This document shows, piece by piece, positions 19,656 through 30,257 of a DNA stretch of 64,000 bases; position 1 is the stretch's first letter, and every line of letters starts with the position of its first letter. The notes under the pieces were generated by a model that did not search any database, had not been told where the DNA came from, and saw nothing but the letters and a program-made list of their open reading frames with translations. The stretch is from Archangium lipolyticum (GTDB lineage: Bacteria; Myxococcota; Myxococcia; Myxococcales; Myxococcaceae), in the NCBI RefSeq assembly GCF_024623785.1, contig NZ_JANKBZ010000012.1, positions 268,592 to 332,591 of the forward strand, in the 5' to 3' direction. Position numbers and translations under genes: made by a program.

Positions 19656-20522
19656 ATGCACTTCGAATTCGAGCACATGAATACCGCCACCCCCTTCGAG
19701 CTGCCCGAGGGCGTCCACCTGCTGGGCGGAGGCGCCGAGGACCACGTCCGGCTCGAGGGGCTCCCGGACCGCCTGCTGACGCTGCGCATCGAAGCCGACC
19801 GCCTGATGGTCGAGGCCACCCGGACCTTCACCGTGGCCGGGGTGATGGTGCCGCCGGGTGTCTCGCGCCTCGTGCTTCCGGGAGAGGTGGTGGGACTGCC
19901 CGAGACGATGAGCCTGAAGGTGTTGGCTCCCGCCGGAGACACCGAGCGGCAGGTGGGCACCATGGCCGTGCTCAAACACCTCCTCACGGACATGGAGGAA
20001 CCGCCCCCCTCGCGGGCCGCCACCCTCACCTGCCTCATCGGAGCGGACGTGGGCCGGACCTTCGCCCTCGCCGAGGCGAGCACCGAGCTCGGCCGGGGCA
20101 AGGAGGCCGCGGTGCGCCTGCGGGACATCGCCGTGTCCCGCCGCCACGCGCGCATCCGGCACCAGGAGGGCTCCTTCCTCCTGGAGGACCTGGACAGCCC
20201 CAATGGCGTCTACCTCAACGGCCAGCGGGTGCGGGTGGAGACGGCCTCCACGCTGAAGGAGGGCGACGTCATCGAGCTGGGCCGGACGCTGCTGCGCTTC
20301 CAGGCCCCCATGGCCGAGCCCCCTCCGCCCCAGAAGGAGGAGGCTCCCACCGAGCCGGAAATAGCCCCCGCCGGGGAACCCGCCTCGGACGCCCCTCCCG
20401 CGGTGGCCTCCCGGGAACAGACACCGGAGCGCTCGCGGCCGCGGGGTGAGTGGTGGCTCATCGGACTCGGGGCGATGCTGGCCCTGGTGGGCCTGCTCGC
20501 CACCTACGCCCTGATGGGCTGA
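19656..20522 (+). CDS. FHA-domain protein with C-terminal membrane anchor
   Basis: 288 residues from the ATG at 19656; an ATG at 19677 is an alternative and the frame is open to 19521. Residues of about 1-115 form a compact domain with an early FHA-like pattern (HLLGGGAEDHVRLEGLP). A clear FHA domain at about 128-205 follows, with STELGRGKEAAVRL, VSRRHARI and LDSPNGVYLNGQRV, the phosphothreonine-binding residues. A Pro/Glu-rich linker leads to one membrane helix at the very end (WWLIGLGAMLALVGLLATYA), so the bulk is cytoplasmic and tail-anchored. Likely a phosphothreonine reader tied to the membrane. The next gene is convergent, 3 bases away. Confidence 0.82.
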   Translation: MHFEFEHMNTATPFELPEGVHLLGGGAEDHVRLEGLPDRLLTLRIEADRLMVEATRTFTVAGVMVPPGVSRLVLPGEVVGLPETMSLKVLAPAGDTERQVGTMAVLKHLLTDMEEPPPSRAATLTCLIGADVGRTFALAEASTELGRGKEAAVRLRDIAVSRRHARIRHQEGSFLLEDLDSPNGVYLNGQRVRVETASTLKEGDVIELGRTLLRFQAPMAEPPPPQKEEAPTEPEIAPAGEPASDAPPAVASREQTPERSRPRGEWWLIGLGAMLALVGLLATYALMG

Positions 20523-20525
20523 ACC

Positions 20526-20954
20526 TCAGGCGCGCATCGGCGAGAGACCGGAGCGCTCGATGAGGAGCCGCGCCAGGTGGCGGTGCTGCGAGAAGAGGCT
20601 GGTGAAGTGCACGAAGCCCCGGCTTCCTCGCACGGCGTACACCGTCACCGGGCCGGGCATCACATCCACCTTGCGGATGTCCGCGAAGGAGAAGCGCCGC
20701 GTGCGCACCAGGCCCCGGTACGTCATGCCTCCCGAGTCCACCACGATGCGGGTGCGCCCGTAGTACGTCACGGACACCCCGAAGAAGAGGACGAAGAAGA
20801 GCGCGGAGAGGAACGTCTGGACCGGAACCCCGTCGAAACGGAGCAAGTACACCAACACGCCCAACCAGAGCAGTGTCGCGGCGCCCATGACGGCCGCGAG
20901 CACAGCGTGTGGACGGAACACCTGCTTGCCTGCCTTCGCATCGCGCCTGTCCAT
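20526..20954 (-). CDS. small membrane protein with PH-like domain
   Basis: 142 residues. Two adjacent membrane helices at about 16-60 (LAAVMGAATLLWLGVLVYLL, FLSALFFVLFFGVSVTYY) are followed by an 80-residue beta-rich part resembling bacterial PH (bPH/YdbT-like) domains: RTRIVVDSGGMTYRGLV, FSFADIRKVDVMPG, VYAVRGSRGFVHF. Proteins of this layout are common in myxobacteria and their roles are mostly unknown. The start is an ATG at 20954 without a clear ribosome site. It is convergent with the FHA gene and codirectional with purA, which lies upstream of it. Confidence 0.7.
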   Translation of the reverse strand: MDRRDAKAGKQVFRPHAVLAAVMGAATLLWLGVLVYLLRFDGVPVQTFLSALFFVLFFGVSVTYYGRTRIVVDSGGMTYRGLVRTRRFSFADIRKVDVMPGPVTVYAVRGSRGFVHFTSLFSQHRHLARLLIERSGLSPMRA

Positions 20955-21024
20955 ACACGTGAAACTAAGGTCACGGTCTGACGTGCGCCACCGACTCCCC
21001 TGCCGGGCAGGCAGGGAAGTCCAG

Positions 21025-21069
21025 GGGTTGACTTCCGGGGAACTCCGATTGTTCGGAGCTTCTCAACCC
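21025..21069 (-). terminator. nested inverted repeats downstream of purA
   Basis: Outer arms GGGTTGA / TCAACCC and inner arms CTCCGA / TCGGAG (loop TTGT) form a nested hairpin just past the purA stop. No T-run follows. A candidate terminator or mRNA 3'-end structure. Confidence 0.45.
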
Positions 21070-21076
21070 GGAGCCG

Positions 21077-22399
<1,323 letters not shown>

Positions 22400-25300
22400 T
22401 TAGCACGCACGAGGGCCCGCGTGACAGTGTTCCGCGAAGCCACACCCCAGTGATTCACAAGTCGACCGCTCCCTGCCCGGCCACCTGCCTCCCACATCCG
22501 CCTCCACCACCCCCCGTGCCGCCTCCCGGAGACGCTCGGCGATGGAACCCGTGTCCCTGGGCAGCGAGGGGAACTCCGGCTCTGGCACGTCCTCGCCCAG
22601 GAAGGCCACGCCCACCTCCACGGGGACTCCCTCACGCACCAGCCGACGAGAGGCCAGTAACAGGGCCGACAGGGACTCGGCATGGGCGGCCACGCCCCTC
22701 GGGGAGCGCTTGCCGGGCTTGAAGGCCACCACCCGGGCCTCGCCCGAGGGTGTCTGCCAGAGGAGGTCCACCTCGCCCTCGAGGGCAGCCGAGCCGTCGC
22801 CCGGCAACGGCAGCACGAAGGGCAGTGCGCGGTGCACGTCCGCCGAGGGCGCTTCCGCCACCCGCCGGGCGAAGGCGGTGCCCAGGAAGCGCTCCACGGT
22901 GGCGAGCGCCTCCTCGACTCCGTCATCCGCCAGGTCCCAGCCCACCTCGCGCACGAGCGCCTCCAGGCGGGCGTGCCGCTCGGAGGCCTCCGTCCGGGCG
23001 AGGCGGAAGTCCACCCCCCGCAGGAGGGTCATCACCCGTCCCGAGGGACTCGGAGCGGCTCCGCCCCAGGCATCCAGCTCGAGGTAGGACGGGGACTCGC
23101 GAGGCGTCTCCCAGGGCACGCCCTCCGCGCGCAGCCCGAGCCGGTGCACATAATGGTAGCGGCGCGGGCAGGTGATGAAGTCCTGCACGGCCTCGGTCCC
23201 CACCACCGCCACCTCGGGCGAGACCGCGGCCATGCCCTCGTATACCCGCTGTACCGCCGCCTCGACGCGGGCCTCCTGCTCCGACGGGTCCACGTCCTCC
23301 GGCTCGAGGGCTTCCGCGGGCGGGGGGAGCGTCTCCACGTCCACGTCCTCGACGAGCCCGCGCAGCCGTGCGTTGTCCTTCAATTGCTCGTCGAGCAGGC
23401 ACCACCACGAGTCGGACGCACCGCGCTCCGCGCCTCCAGAGAGGATGAGCCTGTCCCTGGCGCGGGTGAGCGCGACGTACAGCAGGCGCCGGTACTCGGC
23501 CGTCTCGCGCCGCTTCAGCTCGTCCTTCACCTGGTCGAAACGGGGAGAGCGGAACTTGTCGAGGCTGTCCGGCAACCAGGGCCGCAAGCACAGGCCATGA
23601 CCGCGCTCGAAGAGGGCCCGGCCGCTGGAGAAGCGCCGCAGGCTGCCGAGCGAAGGCACCACCACCACCGGCCACTCCAGGCCCTTGGCCCGGTGGATGG
23701 TGAGCAGTTGCACCGCGCGAGGATCTCCCGCCTCCAGCAGGTCCGCCTGGGACTCGGTGGGCTCCTCGTTGGCCAGCCGCTGCAGCTCGCGGGCGAAGGT
23801 CACGCAGCCCCCGGAGCCGCGCTCGTCGCGCCGGCCCGCTAGCGAGAGCAACTTCTCCACGTTGGCGCTCGCCTGCTCCGCGTACGGAGTGCCCGCGAGC
23901 GCCTCCCGGTAGCCCGTCACGTCCATCGCGGCCCGCAGCAGGGCCCGCACGCCGAGCCGGTCCCGCTCGCGCCGCAGCTCCGGCAGTGCCGTGAGGAAGC
24001 GCTCCAGGCGGACGCGCTCGCCCTCGGGCAGCGCCTCCAGTGCGGAGGACCCCAGGCGCTCCACGACGGGCAGCGACAGGCCCTCGGGCCCGGCGAGCCG
24101 GAAGAGCGAGGCATCGGACAGGCCCACCAGCGGCGAGCGCAGCACCGCCGCGAAGGCGAGCGCGTCCTCGGGGTCCGCCAGCAGCGACAGCAGCGAGGCC
24201 AGGTCCAGCACCTCCTGCGCTCCATAGAAGCCGCGCCCGCGCAGCACCCGGTGGGGAATCCCGTGGCGGATGAGCGCCTGCCGGTACACCTCCAGGTGCG
24301 AGAAGGTCCGGAAGAGCATGGCCACGTCGCCACCCCGCGCCGGGCGCAGGCCCTCGCCGTCCTCGCGCGCCACGCAGGGCTCCGCGTCCGGGGCCAGCAT
24401 CACCTTCAGCCGCTTCGCCACCGCATCGGCGTCCGCCAGGCGCAGCTCGCCCGTGGACAGCTCGTCGTCCAGCTGGAGCCGCTCCACCACCGCGTCCGGC
24501 ACGGGCGTCTCGCGCACCGCCGCGAGGTCGTCCTCCTTGGGGACGTACACCACCTCGTAGGGGCGCGCTCCGCCCTCCCCCGCCACCAGCACGCCCGCGA
24601 AGGCCTCGTTGAAGAAGTCGAGCAGCGGCTTCACCGAGCGCCGGTTCTGCTGGAGGAAGCCGCGCGCTCCGCCCTCATCCTCGATCTTCTTCGCCAGCAC
24701 CTGGAAGACGGACACGTCGGCGCCGCGGAACTCGTAGATGGACTGCTTGCGGTCTCCCACCGCGCACAGGAAGGCGGGCTCCAACGGGAGCGAGGCCACC
24801 AGGTCCTCGTCCGGACCCAGCGGGCGCGGGCCTCCGTCGCGCTTCTCGGCGAGCAGCAGCACCAGCTCCAACTGCAACCGGTTGGTGTCCTGGAACTCGT
24901 CCACCAGCAGCGCGCCCAGGCGCTCCTGCGTCTGGCGGCGGAAGTCCGGGAGGTCTCTCAGCAGATCCCGCGTCTTCACCAGCAGCGCGGTGAAGTCCAG
25001 CGCGTTGCGCCGGGAGAGCTCCTCCTCGTGGCGCGCCGCCACCTGCGTGAGCAGCGAGCGGAAGGAGGCCTCGAAAGGCGCGGTACGCCACCCGGCATAC
25101 GCGTCCTCCAGGCGCATCACCGAGCCGTCGCTCTTCCCGAAGAAGGCCCAGTACAGCTCCTTCATCGAGTTGCCCGGCTCCTTCTTCAGCCGGCGCACGT
25201 CGCGGCCGTCCTCGAGGAAGGCCGCCTTGAGCGAGGGCAACCGCTCGGGCTCGAAGCAGTTCTCCGGCGTGAGGCCATTCAACGCGGCCTCGAGCTGCTC

Positions 25301-26047
25301 GCGGAGCTCACTCCACTCGCCCTTGACGTCCAGCTCACGCACGGTGGCGCACAGGTGACGGCACCGCTCGACGAGCTTCTCGAACGCGGCCCGGGCCTCG
25401 CCCACGTCGGAGATGCGGGCGTCCGCGGCGCGCAGGCCCTCCTCGCGCAACTTGCCGTAGGTGGCGGCCAGCGAGGACACCAGGCCCTCGGTGAAGTCGG
25501 AGCCGGAGAAGGTCAGCTCCTGGCACAGCTCGCGCACCCCGGCGTCACCGGATTCCAGCGCGTCCAGCACCACGCGCTCGCACACGTCCAGCACGAGCGA
25601 GCGGGCCTCCAGATCGTCGAGCACCTCGTAGGACGGGTCCACGCCCGAGCCCGGAGGCGCGCGGCGCAGCAACTGGCCGCACAGCGAGTGGAAGGTGCCC
25701 ACCGAGGCGGAGCTCAGCTCCTCGCGCAGGGCCCGCCATGCGTCCCGGGTGGGAAAGGGCTTGTCCAGCCGCTCGAGCGAGGCCCGCAGCTCCGGCTCCA
25801 GCACCGCCTTCGGCTCGGCCTGGACGAGCGCATCCAGACGCGTCCGGACGCGAGCGCGCATCTCCGCGGCGGCCTTGTCGGTGAACGTCACCATGCACAG
25901 CCGCGAGGGACGCAGGGGCTTCAGGCCCTCGCGCGCACCGGCCAGCAGGTGCAGCGTCATCGTCACCAGGCTGTACGTCTTGCCCGCGCCGGCACCCGCC
26001 ATCAAGGCGAGGTTCTTCTCCAGCGCCAGGAGCGAGGCCTCACTCAT
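22400..26047 (-). CDS. addA: AddA-like UvrD-family helicase with altered nuclease motif
   Basis: 1215 residues. It is the helicase subunit of an AddAB (RecBCD-type) double-strand-break resection enzyme. Helicase motifs are complete: Walker A GAGAGKT at 18-24, TFTDKAAAEMRARV, LLVDEFQDTNRLQL, AVGDRKQSIYEFRGADV, LLTIHRAKGLEWPVVV and RRLLYVALTRARDRL. The C-terminal nuclease domain has Asp1094 (EGEVDLLW) and Lys1110, but the middle acid of the D-x-K motif is Ala1108 (VVAFKPGK), so the nuclease site looks dead. The protein ends in a Cys cluster (CESLGCGFAEHC). The ATG start overlaps the addB stop by 8 bases, so the two are co-translated. Confidence 0.92.
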   Translation of the reverse strand: MSEASLLALEKNLALMAGAGAGKTYSLVTMTLHLLAGAREGLKPLRPSRLCMVTFTDKAAAEMRARVRTRLDALVQAEPKAVLEPELRASLERLDKPFPTRDAWRALREELSSASVGTFHSLCGQLLRRAPPGSGVDPSYEVLDDLEARSLVLDVCERVVLDALESGDAGVRELCQELTFSGSDFTEGLVSSLAATYGKLREEGLRAADARISDVGEARAAFEKLVERCRHLCATVRELDVKGEWSELREQLEAALNGLTPENCFEPERLPSLKAAFLEDGRDVRRLKKEPGNSMKELYWAFFGKSDGSVMRLEDAYAGWRTAPFEASFRSLLTQVAARHEEELSRRNALDFTALLVKTRDLLRDLPDFRRQTQERLGALLVDEFQDTNRLQLELVLLLAEKRDGGPRPLGPDEDLVASLPLEPAFLCAVGDRKQSIYEFRGADVSVFQVLAKKIEDEGGARGFLQQNRRSVKPLLDFFNEAFAGVLVAGEGGARPYEVVYVPKEDDLAAVRETPVPDAVVERLQLDDELSTGELRLADADAVAKRLKVMLAPDAEPCVAREDGEGLRPARGGDVAMLFRTFSHLEVYRQALIRHGIPHRVLRGRGFYGAQEVLDLASLLSLLADPEDALAFAAVLRSPLVGLSDASLFRLAGPEGLSLPVVERLGSSALEALPEGERVRLERFLTALPELRRERDRLGVRALLRAAMDVTGYREALAGTPYAEQASANVEKLLSLAGRRDERGSGGCVTFARELQRLANEEPTESQADLLEAGDPRAVQLLTIHRAKGLEWPVVVVPSLGSLRRFSSGRALFERGHGLCLRPWLPDSLDKFRSPRFDQVKDELKRRETAEYRRLLYVALTRARDRLILSGGAERGASDSWWCLLDEQLKDNARLRGLVEDVDVETLPPPAEALEPEDVDPSEQEARVEAAVQRVYEGMAAVSPEVAVVGTEAVQDFITCPRRYHYVHRLGLRAEGVPWETPRESPSYLELDAWGGAAPSPSGRVMTLLRGVDFRLARTEASERHARLEALVREVGWDLADDGVEEALATVERFLGTAFARRVAEAPSADVHRALPFVLPLPGDGSAALEGEVDLLWQTPSGEARVVAFKPGKRSPRGVAAHAESLSALLLASRRLVREGVPVEVGVAFLGEDVPEPEFPSLPRDTGSIAERLREAARGVVEADVGGRWPGRERSTCESLGCGFAEHCHAGPRAC

Positions 26048-29000
26048 ACGAGCCCTCCTCCTCCACGAGCCGCCGCTCGGTGATGCGGCACACGGGGCGG
26101 TAGCCGCAGCTCCCGCAGTCCTTGGGCCTCATGGCGAACTGCCCCGCCCTCACGGTGCGGATCAGGGCCTCCACGGCGTTGGCCAGGTTGGGCTTCGCCT
26201 CGGCGGCCAGCCGCTCCCGCACCTTGGGCTCGGTGGACAACAGCTCGTCCATCTCCACCGCGTCCTTCTCCAGCACCTCCGACAGGTGGATGACCTCGCC
26301 CGTCCTCAGCGAGAACCATGCCGCCTGGCGCGTCTGGAGGTGGCCGCTCGCCCGTGCCGCGTACAGGTACAGCGGGAGCTGGAAGTCCGAGTCGAGCAGC
26401 TTCTTCTTCAGCTCCGACCGGGAGAGCTTGCCGGACTTGTAGTCGATGACGCCCACCTCGCCGCCCGCCATGTCCAGCCGGTCGATGGTGCCCTCGAAGT
26501 GGATGACGTCCTCGTCCACCTGGAGCGTCACCTCGTTCCACCCCTCGGCGGGGTTGCGAGGCCCGAAGCGCAGCTCGAACTCCTTCGGCTCGAAGCGCTC
26601 GAAGGGCAGACCCCGCCGCTCGTCCATGAGGATGCGGCGCACCATGTTCTTCGCCCGCTCGCGCGCCAGGCGCCACAGCGCGGGGTGTCCCACGTAGTGC
26701 CGCTCCTCGAAGTGCGCCCGCACCTCGTCGAGCACCGTGTCCAACAGCGCCTCCGGTATCTCGTCGAGCCCCCGGCCCAGCAGCTTGCGCTCCTTGAGCC
26801 GCTTGAAGAACTCCTCCAGCACGCGGTGCCAGAAGACACCCTGCCCCCTGCGGTCGAACTCCTCGCCCGGCTGCTCCGGCTCGGGCACCTTCAGCCCGTA
26901 GGACAGGAACCCCTGGAAGCCGCAGTTGCCGAAGCGCGCGAGCGCCGAGGCTGACAGCGGACGCTCGGGGCCGAAGCGGAACGCGTCCCGGACCGCCTCG
27001 CCCAGGGCCGGGTCATCCACCGCGCCGGTGTAGCGGCCGGCGCCCTTGCGCGTGTCACCGAAGAAGTGCAGGCGTTCGATCTCCACCTGCACCATCTCCT
27101 TCGACGAGGCGAGCCAGGGCGCGTCCGTGAAACGGCTCCTGAGCACGTTCCGGGCGGGATCCGGCGCGGAGACGCGCAGCTTCTCGAGCGCGAGCGACTC
27201 CAGCACCACCCGCTGGCGCAGCTCCGGCTCCGTGAGCACCTCATCGAGCGGCACGATGGCCGGCAGCGAGCGCGCCTCCCACGTCGTCCCCGTCAGCCGC
27301 CGCACCTCCTCCAGAAAGGCCGAGGGCGCCTGCTCCTGGCCACCCGGGCCCTCCACGGAGAAGGACAGGCTCACCGTCTCCTCGGCGGCGGCCAGGACGC
27401 TGGCGAACAGGAGCCGGTCCTCGGTGAGGCGCCACGGCGCGCGGTCCTCGAACTCGCCGCCCGTGAGGCGGAAGACGTCCCGGCCCAGGTGCTTGTTGAG
27501 GGCGATGCGCTCGGCGTCACCCAGCAGCGGGTTGGGTGGCTCGCTCCCGGGGAAGCGGCCCTCGGCCATGCCTCCGAGGAAGACGTGGCCGAAGGAGCGC
27601 CCCTCCAGCTCGCGCACGTCCAGCACCTCCACGGCGGCCGTCGAGGGCCCGCGCGCGGGCAGATGCACGTCGCGCATCATGTCCTGCAACCAGCGGCCGA
27701 AGGTGCGCCGCCGCAACCGGGGGCCACCGCCCACCGCCGCGAGCGTCCGCTCCAGCTCTCGTACCCGCGCCACCAGCGCCAACCGGGCCGCGTCGTCCCG
27801 AGCCCTCGCGTCCAGCGCGAGCGCTCCCAGTCCCTCGTCCGCGGGCGCGTCCAGCGCGCCCTCCGAGTCCAGCAGCCCCAACCGGCCCACCACCTGCCAC
27901 CAGGCGGCGAGCAGCTCCGAGGCCTTCCCCTGCTCCGGAATGCGGCGGCAGGACTCGAGCAGGAAGAGGCACCGCTCGCGCAGCACCCGGGCCTCGTGGG
28001 CGCGCCGCTGCTCCCTGGGGCGCACCTGGTTGGGCAGCGGCTCCAACCGCTTCGCCAGGGCCTCCAGGCGCAGGTCATACGCGCCCTTCCCGCGCGCCGC
28101 GCCCAGCCGGTCATCCCGGACGGCCGCGAGCGTGAGGAGCGTCGCCGGAGCCTCCGGGGCCCCCCGCGAGAGGATGGGCGCGTAGCGGCTGGACACCAGC
28201 TCCGCCACGCGCTCGGCGGGGAAACCGTCCTCCACCAGCAGCGGCAGGTCCAACGCCAGCCGCACCGGGCCGGCCAGGGCGAGCGGCTCGCCCCAGGGCA
28301 GGCGCACGGGCACGCCCAGCTCGGAGAAGGCATCCGCCACCCAGCGGGCCTCGGCCCCCAGGTCACGCCATGCCACGACGATGTTCCCGGGAGACACGCC
28401 CTCCGACACCAGACGGCGCACGTCCCGGGCGATGAGCCGGGCCTCGTCCCGCGCCGTCCCCGCGCTCCACATGCGCAGGCCCTCCACCTCGCCCTGGAGC
28501 ACGTCCTTGGGCGCCCGGGGGGAGAAGAGGTGCCGGCCGAGCTCCGCCATCGGGCGGGCCTCGAAGGTGACGTCCGCCTTGAAGAGGTCCACGTGCGGGA
28601 GCGCCTCGCCGCGGTTCTCGAAGGCGCGGAAGAGGGCCGCCAGGGCCGCGTCCGCCACCGGCGAGCCACCCACCGGAGTCTCCACGCGCAGGGTCACCCG
28701 CCGCGCGTCGCAGGCCGCCGCCAGGGCCATCAGCAGCTCCAGCTTCGAGGGCCGGACGTCGTAGATGCCGTGCAGCACCAGGGTGCCCACGTCGTCCCAG
28801 GCGGCGGGCCAGTCGTTGCGCTCCAGGGCCTCGCGAGCCCCGCGCACCACGTGCTCGCGGTCGGCCAGGGCCAGCTCGGCCATCTTCTGCTCGTAGGCGT
28901 GGTGCAGGAGGGCGAGCGTCCGGACGCGGTTGCGCCGCTCGGGAGGGAGCACCTCCAGGGCATCCTGCAGCTCGCGCGGGGAGAGCCGGCCGGCCTCAAG

Positions 29001-29291
29001 GTCCAGCAGCACCTCCAGGGCGGCGCGGGCGAAGGCGGGCTCGTGGACGAAGTCGCCAAAGGGGGTGGAGCCCAGTCCCTGGGCGAGCGAGGCCACCACG
29101 GTGCGAGCGGCGACGGGCGAGCACGGGCGCCGGCCCAGCTCGCGCGCTCCACCCAGTGCCTCCAGGAAGCCGTCCCAGGTGAGGAAGGCATCCCCCCGGA
29201 CGATGCCGGAGGAGCCCCGAGCCGCGCGCAAGGCGGCCTGCCGGCGGCCGGCATCGGGGAAGACCTGAAGGGTACGACGAGGAGAGGACAT
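26040..29291 (-). CDS. addB: AddB-like nuclease subunit
   Basis: 1083 residues. It is the partner of the downstream helicase gene. The N-terminal two-thirds have the inactivated-helicase fold of AddB; there is no Walker A at the N-terminus (QVFPDAGRRQAALRAA). The C-terminal PD-(D/E)XK nuclease looks intact: GTIDRLDMAGGEVGVIDYKS (Asp950, Lys952) and SDFQLPLYLYA. The iron-sulfur cysteines typical of AddB are present: one in ARFGNCGFQGF and three in CGSCGYRPVC near the end (C-x2-C-x5-C). The AddB/AddA pair processes double-strand ends and loads RecA; here strand cleavage probably rests on this subunit. It is divergent from the PAP2 gene, 40 bases away. Confidence 0.9.
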   Translation of the reverse strand: MSSPRRTLQVFPDAGRRQAALRAARGSSGIVRGDAFLTWDGFLEALGGARELGRRPCSPVAARTVVASLAQGLGSTPFGDFVHEPAFARAALEVLLDLEAGRLSPRELQDALEVLPPERRNRVRTLALLHHAYEQKMAELALADREHVVRGAREALERNDWPAAWDDVGTLVLHGIYDVRPSKLELLMALAAACDARRVTLRVETPVGGSPVADAALAALFRAFENRGEALPHVDLFKADVTFEARPMAELGRHLFSPRAPKDVLQGEVEGLRMWSAGTARDEARLIARDVRRLVSEGVSPGNIVVAWRDLGAEARWVADAFSELGVPVRLPWGEPLALAGPVRLALDLPLLVEDGFPAERVAELVSSRYAPILSRGAPEAPATLLTLAAVRDDRLGAARGKGAYDLRLEALAKRLEPLPNQVRPREQRRAHEARVLRERCLFLLESCRRIPEQGKASELLAAWWQVVGRLGLLDSEGALDAPADEGLGALALDARARDDAARLALVARVRELERTLAAVGGGPRLRRRTFGRWLQDMMRDVHLPARGPSTAAVEVLDVRELEGRSFGHVFLGGMAEGRFPGSEPPNPLLGDAERIALNKHLGRDVFRLTGGEFEDRAPWRLTEDRLLFASVLAAAEETVSLSFSVEGPGGQEQAPSAFLEEVRRLTGTTWEARSLPAIVPLDEVLTEPELRQRVVLESLALEKLRVSAPDPARNVLRSRFTDAPWLASSKEMVQVEIERLHFFGDTRKGAGRYTGAVDDPALGEAVRDAFRFGPERPLSASALARFGNCGFQGFLSYGLKVPEPEQPGEEFDRRGQGVFWHRVLEEFFKRLKERKLLGRGLDEIPEALLDTVLDEVRAHFEERHYVGHPALWRLARERAKNMVRRILMDERRGLPFERFEPKEFELRFGPRNPAEGWNEVTLQVDEDVIHFEGTIDRLDMAGGEVGVIDYKSGKLSRSELKKKLLDSDFQLPLYLYAARASGHLQTRQAAWFSLRTGEVIHLSEVLEKDAVEMDELLSTEPKVRERLAAEAKPNLANAVEALIRTVRAGQFAMRPKDCGSCGYRPVCRITERRLVEEEGSYE

Positions 29292-29331
29292 ACGGAGTGG
29301 GGGATTCTAGAACGGAGCGAGGGGCGCATTT

Positions 29332-30243
29332 ATGCTCGCCTCCGTGCCAACTTCCCTCTGTTTTCTAGCGCTTGCTTCCCTGGTTGCTTCCACCCCCGTC
29401 CCGGCCGGAGCCCTGCCTGGCGCCCAGCAGGCCGCGGATGCCCCGACGATTCACGCGCTCGAGTTCAACTGGACGCGTGAGGCGCTCATCACCGGAGTCG
29501 GAGGGGCGCTGTGGATCGGCAGTGAGGCCATCCTCAAGAAGCAGATCGACCTGAGCCGGTGCAGCTGGTGCGACCGCTCGGCGGACGGCACGGACACCCT
29601 CAACGCGGTGGACCGGTGGGGCCGGGGAATCGGGGCGAAGACCGCCGAGGGCCGCGCGCTCTGGGATGACGTGAGCGACGTCGCGGACTTCGGCGTGCTG
29701 CCCGTGGGAGTGCTCGGGGCGCAGTACCTGCTGGGCCGGGGCAGCGGGGCGCCCACGCGTTACTTCGCGGAGGACGCCACCATCATCGTGGAGACGGCGG
29801 TGGTGGCCGCGGTCGTGAACCAGGCGGTGAAGTTCTCGGTGCGCCGCGAGCGCCCCTTCGTGCACGTGCTGCCCGAGGAGGAAAAAGGGAAGACCGAGCA
29901 CCCCACCGACAACAACCTCTCCTTCTACAGCGGGCATACCAGCATGGCCTTCTCGCTCGTGACGGCGGCGGGCACGGTGTCCGAGCTGCGGGGCTACAAG
30001 AACCGCTGGCTCATCTGGGCGGTGGGCCTGCCGGCGGCGGCCTCGGTGGGGCTGCTGCGCATGGGCGCGGACAAGCACTACCTCACGGACGTGCTGGTGG
30101 GAGCGGCGGCGGGCTCGCTCTTCGGCGTGGGCGTGCCCCTGCTGCTGCACGGGCGCAAGGAGCAGACACAGTCGAAGGCCACGGACCTGTCGATGAACGT
30201 GTCGGGCAACCTCGGCGGCGTGATGCTGTCCGGGCGGTTCTGA
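29332..30243 (+). CDS. PAP2-family phosphatase, membrane
   Basis: 303 residues with a signal-like N-terminus (residues 1-26). The phosphatidic-acid-phosphatase type 2 motifs are in order: KFSVRRERPF (K-x6-RP) near residue 168, FYSGHTSMAF (SGH) near 199 and RMGADKHYLTDVLVG (R-x5-H-x3-D) near 243. Several hydrophobic helices surround them. Such enzymes remove phosphate from lipid phosphates, including undecaprenyl diphosphate or phosphatidate, at the outer face of the membrane; the substrate here is not known. GAGGGG about 8 bases before the ATG supports the start. It is followed by a convergent glycosyltransferase gene 14 bases away. Confidence 0.88.
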   Translation: MLASVPTSLCFLALASLVASTPVPAGALPGAQQAADAPTIHALEFNWTREALITGVGGALWIGSEAILKKQIDLSRCSWCDRSADGTDTLNAVDRWGRGIGAKTAEGRALWDDVSDVADFGVLPVGVLGAQYLLGRGSGAPTRYFAEDATIIVETAVVAAVVNQAVKFSVRRERPFVHVLPEEEKGKTEHPTDNNLSFYSGHTSMAFSLVTAAGTVSELRGYKNRWLIWAVGLPAAASVGLLRMGADKHYLTDVLVGAAAGSLFGVGVPLLLHGRKEQTQSKATDLSMNVSGNLGGVMLSGRF

Positions 30244-30257
30244 GGCCGAAGGGTGAT

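Noticed and set aside
19488..20162. N-terminal extension of the CBM9-like lipoprotein
   Set aside because: It is antisense to the FHA gene, and the lipoprotein signal directly after the ATG at 19487 marks the true start.
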